From NCBI GenBank assembly GCA_049999805.1, contig JBNGIO010005486.1, forward strand, positions 1 through 64,000: a stretch of 64,000 nucleotides of DNA, read 5' to 3'. The notes below the pieces were generated by a model. That model was not told where the DNA came from. It saw only the letters and a list, made by a program, of their open reading frames with translations, and did not search any database. Origin of the DNA: Folioceros fuciformis (taxonomy: Eukaryota > Anthocerotophyta > Anthocerotopsida > Anthocerotales). Numbering within the stretch: the first letter of the stretch is position 1; each line of letters opens with the position of its first letter. A program made the position numbers and the translations under genes. Below are positions 60,942-64,000 of this stretch, piece by piece.

Positions 60942-62863
60942 ATGAGTTCCAAGGCTCAGGCGCAGCAGGCGCCCTCGGCGCATCGGGAGTCCGATGTTCT
61001 CGCCGCTCTAGACTCGGCCAAGACGCAATGGTACCATGCGACTGCGGTGATCATCGCCGGGATGGGCTTCTTCACGGATGCCTACGACTTGTTCTGCATC
61101 TCCACTGTGACGAAGCTTCTGGGGCGGCTTTACTACTACGATCCTTCCAGAACCGCGCCCGGGGTGCTGCCGCCAGCAGTGTATGTGTCGTTGACTGGAA
61201 TGTCTCTGGTGGGCACTCTAGTGGGGCAACTCTTCTTTGGGGCCATGGGCGATTTGTACGGGAGGAAGAGGGTGTATGGAGTCACGCTTGTGCTCATGAT
61301 CGCCTGCTCCATCGGGAGCGCCCTGTCCTTCGGACACACCGCCAAGGCCGTGATAATAACGCTGTGCTGGTTCCGGTTCTGGCTGGGCTTTGGCATAGGT
61401 ATGATCGCCTTGAGAGAATCGAGCTGGCTGGTTCATGTTCGCAGGCTATAGCTATAGCCATAGCTGGAATGCTGCGAGTTTGCCTGTCACCCATTTCATG
61501 CAGCCAAGGGCGTGCTGCATTGTCTGGTGCGAGGGCGGTAGCGTGTATACATGACTGATTGCGTCTCGTGTGTACGTGTTTGAGCCTGTGTTGAGCAGGA
61601 GGAGACTACCCGCTCTCGGCCACCATCATGTCAGAGTATTCCAACACCCGAACCCGAGGCTCCTTCATCGCTGCAGTCTTTGCCATGCAAGGCTTCGGCA
61701 TTCTCTTTGGCGGAGTAGTTGCCATGGTCGTGAGTGCCTCTCTGGGAGCGAGGTCGCGCACAACTCCGTCGTTCGAGCAAGATGAGATCCTCTCGACCCC
61801 TCCCGAGACGGACTTCATTTGGAGGCTCATCTTCGCCATCGGAGCCATCCCGGCGGCCATGACTCTGTACTGGAGGATGAAGATGCCGGAAACTGCCCGG
61901 TACACCGCCCTGGTGGAGGGGAACATGAAGCAAGCGGCAGCAGACATGGCCACAGTTCTCAACGTCGAGTTCCAGCCAGACCAGAACGAGAAGGTGGCAG
62001 AACATCAGCTGAAGCCCTCCGAGCAGTACGGATTATGGTCCAGGGAGTTCACCAAGAGGCACGGCTTGCATCTCGTGGGCACCACCGTCTGCTGGTTCGT
62101 GCTGGACGTGGCGTACTACAGCCAGAACCTGTTCCAGAAGGACGTTCTCACAGCCGTCGGCTGGCTGAACAAAGCCTCCAAGATGCACGCAGCCCAGGAA
62201 GTGTACGACATCGCCAGGGGGCAAGCGCTGCTTGCGCTCTTCACCACAGTACCGGGATACTGGTTCACCGTAGCCTTGATAGATAGAATCGGGCGGTTCA
62301 AAATCCAGTTGGGAGGCTTCTTCTTCATGACTATCTTCATGCTGGCCGGAGCTATCCCATACAACCATCTGCGTGGCAAAGCCTGCACCACCAGCGAGAC
62401 GGGCTACTGCCATGGGCACGTGATGCTCTTCGTGGTGCTGTACGGGCTCACCTTCTTCTTCTCCAACTTCGGTCCCAACAGCACAACCTTCATCGTCCCC
62501 GCCGAGATCTTCCCAGCCAGGGTGCGGTCCACCTGCCACGGGATCTCCGCTGCCGCAGGCAAACTAGGAGCCATCGTCGGCAGCTTCGGCTTCCTGTTAG
62601 CTTCACAGGACAGCAAACATGCTGATCCAGGCTACCACAAAGGCTTTGGCACACGGAACTCTCTCATCTTCATGGCTTGCATCAACGCCATAGGCTTCCT
62701 CTTCACCTTCCTGGTGCCAGAAACTAAAGGGCGATCGCTGGAGGAGCTATCAGGGGAGAATGAAGACATGGGCATCGTACTATCAGTTCCACACTCCACC
62801 TCCAGTATCCATAGCACCGGGAACAAAGGCACAGCCTTTGACTCCCCAAACATGGAAGTCTGA
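60942..62863 (+). CDS. PHT1: PHT1-type H+/inorganic phosphate symporter
   Basis: PHT1 proteins are 12-helix major facilitator carriers that import phosphate with protons across the plasma membrane. Two exons, 60942-61398 and 61599-62863, give 573 residues. Signatures: [12 protein letters not shown] in helix 1, [19 protein letters not shown] between helices 2 and 3, and the family signature [15 protein letters not shown] opening exon 2. Then come [62 protein letters not shown] and the closing [15 protein letters not shown]. The central hydrophilic loop is of normal length. The single intron splits the codon for the first Gly of GGDYPLS. The start at 60942 gives the usual short N-terminus; a GT-repeat near 60870 is in the leader. 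The likely trigger is phosphate starvation (P1BS pair upstream). Confidence 0.96.
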
Positions 62864-64000
62864 TCCTCTCCTCGACCTTCAGCACAGTTCCTGGAAAGCC
62901 GACCATCATCACACTTTCCGACACATCTATATCCTTCCGGGTCATGGAGCAGTCGACAACAAATTCAGCCATCATAGATCCCTTTCATAGGCCTCGTTTC
63001 TTTCTAGAAAATGCCAGCCCCATGAATGTTTGAAGAGAACAACAGATTCAGACAGCATAGACGCTCGATTTCCTATAGAAGAAGACAGCCCTACGAATAT
63101 TCGTTGCCTACTGATTAGAGCTTCCCTGCTTTTCTGTTTTCAAAATTAAAAATCTTAATCTAGATTATGTAGCTATACTCAACTCCTGCCTGCTGCGTGT
63201 TTTGTTTTCACTACAATCCTCATAGCTCCGCCGCCTCCTCGGGTTCATCCGGGTTTGCCTTGTTGGGTGGGCTTCACTACAATCTTTCAGCTGCCACCCA
63301 TAGCTTCTGGTTTGGGTCCTATCATACCCATGTCAACAACCGGCATCCAAACATTAGAGAGGTCTGGACATTAAAAAGCATAAGAAGAGTCCATGGATTA
63401 TAACACGCCACTCCACTTGGGCCCTTCCCGCCCTTAACTTTGCAATTCCCATGGCAGTCTGCACTGCAACATGTAAAAGGTAAAAGTAAATTATGAAAAA
63501 AATATTAATAAAACTATTCTTTATTTGTTTTCAAATGTTGCTAGAAGAGTAGAAAAATATGGTTTAATTAGCATCCTCACAAGTGGTGAATAAGATCCCA
63601 AAAAATATGTCATAATTATTCATTGAATATGATATCCAAGAAAAATAAATAAATCAAACAAGTATATTAGCTCTTTTTTATAAGATGAATTAAATGATTG
63701 TATGATTGAGTCACTTTTGGAAATGGTTGACAAGGCCAAAACATATTCCTTAAAAGTTGGGTAAAATATATCACAATAATCTCGTGTAAATGAAGTTCAG
63801 AACCTTAGGGTGAAATAAGAGACTATTTTCAAATCAATTTTGTAGGCAGCTTCACCTCTAGCAGGGAACTCTCTATATGTTGGTGCTCTTGCATATGCTC
63901 TTGTTGTTGATGCTACTACTAGTCCTCTACATGTGCGACTATTCTACTTTTTTCCCTCTTAGATTAACAAGCCTATGGGTTGCGATCCTACTTGCCAAAG
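62864..64000. other. 3' flank of PHT1 and AT-rich end of window
   Basis: PHT1 3' UTR, then from about 63.47 kb strongly AT-rich DNA with no open frame of note. No gene or repeat family is recognised. Confidence 0.45.

Overview
The window is nuclear DNA from a land plant. It carries spliceosomal genes with short GT-AG introns (about 70-450 bp) and plant-only families: GH3 acyl-amido synthetases, a BAHD acyltransferase, SWEET, PHT1, chloroplast NTRC, chloroplast-type OBG, an SGS3-type XS protein, a DUF26 protein and a PPR remnant. Compact introns, tight gene spacing and the style of the PPR remnant fit a bryophyte or early vascular plant better than a seed plant. That is an inference and I cannot name the species. 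Exon chains below were built by hand from splice sites and protein family resemblance. Every complete multi-exon model sums to a whole number of codons, apart from OBG, whose first exon is unresolved.

Layout. 0-0.7 kb: last exon of an unrecognised gene. 1.7-7.4 kb (+): Aquarius, a spliceosomal helicase. 8.2-9.6 kb (+): a SWEET sugar transporter. 10.1-12.4 kb (-): ER oxidoreductin ERO1. 13.4-16.7 kb (-): an AT-rich gene with a huge unrecognised N-terminus before zf-XS and XS domains. 17.5-26.9 kb (-): a tight co-oriented block GH3-A, GH3-B, BAHD acyltransferase, GH3-C. 28.3-29.5 kb (+): intronless beta-ureidopropionase. 29.8-31.6 kb (-): Golgi-type kelch protein. 32.1-32.7 kb (+): decayed PPR gene. 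32.7-36.2 kb (-): FAD-dependent oxidoreductase, head to head with OBG GTPase (36.3-38.8 kb, +). 40.2-43.2 kb (+): PXA/PX/nexin-C protein whose 5' end lies in a 400-N gap. 43.4-47.5 kb (-): SIEL/Integrator-4-like HEAT protein. 47.5-50.8 kb: AT-rich repeat island with an ORF joining an F-box-associated-like region to a retrotransposon gag-like region, and minisatellites. 51.4-54.4 kb (+): NTRC. 55.1-56.3 kb (+): CCR4-like nuclease. 57.1-57.6 kb (-): DUF26 secreted protein in an AT-rich island. 59.0-59.9 kb (-): small Cys-rich protein with signal peptide and GPI-type tail. 60.9-62.9 kb (+): PHT1 phosphate transporter.

Most genes are unrelated housekeeping or transport genes. The one functional grouping is the GH3/GH3/BAHD/GH3 block: three acid-amido synthetases from tandem duplication with an acyltransferase between them, separated by only 181, 255 and 583 bp. 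It could be a small-molecule conjugation cluster or simply a duplicated array invaded by one gene. Two TGTCTC elements and a G-box sit in the 181-bp gap upstream of GH3-A. A second pattern is compositional: GC-rich conserved genes alternate with AT-rich islands that hold the odd genes (XS protein, gag chimera, DUF26) and most of the tandem repeats.
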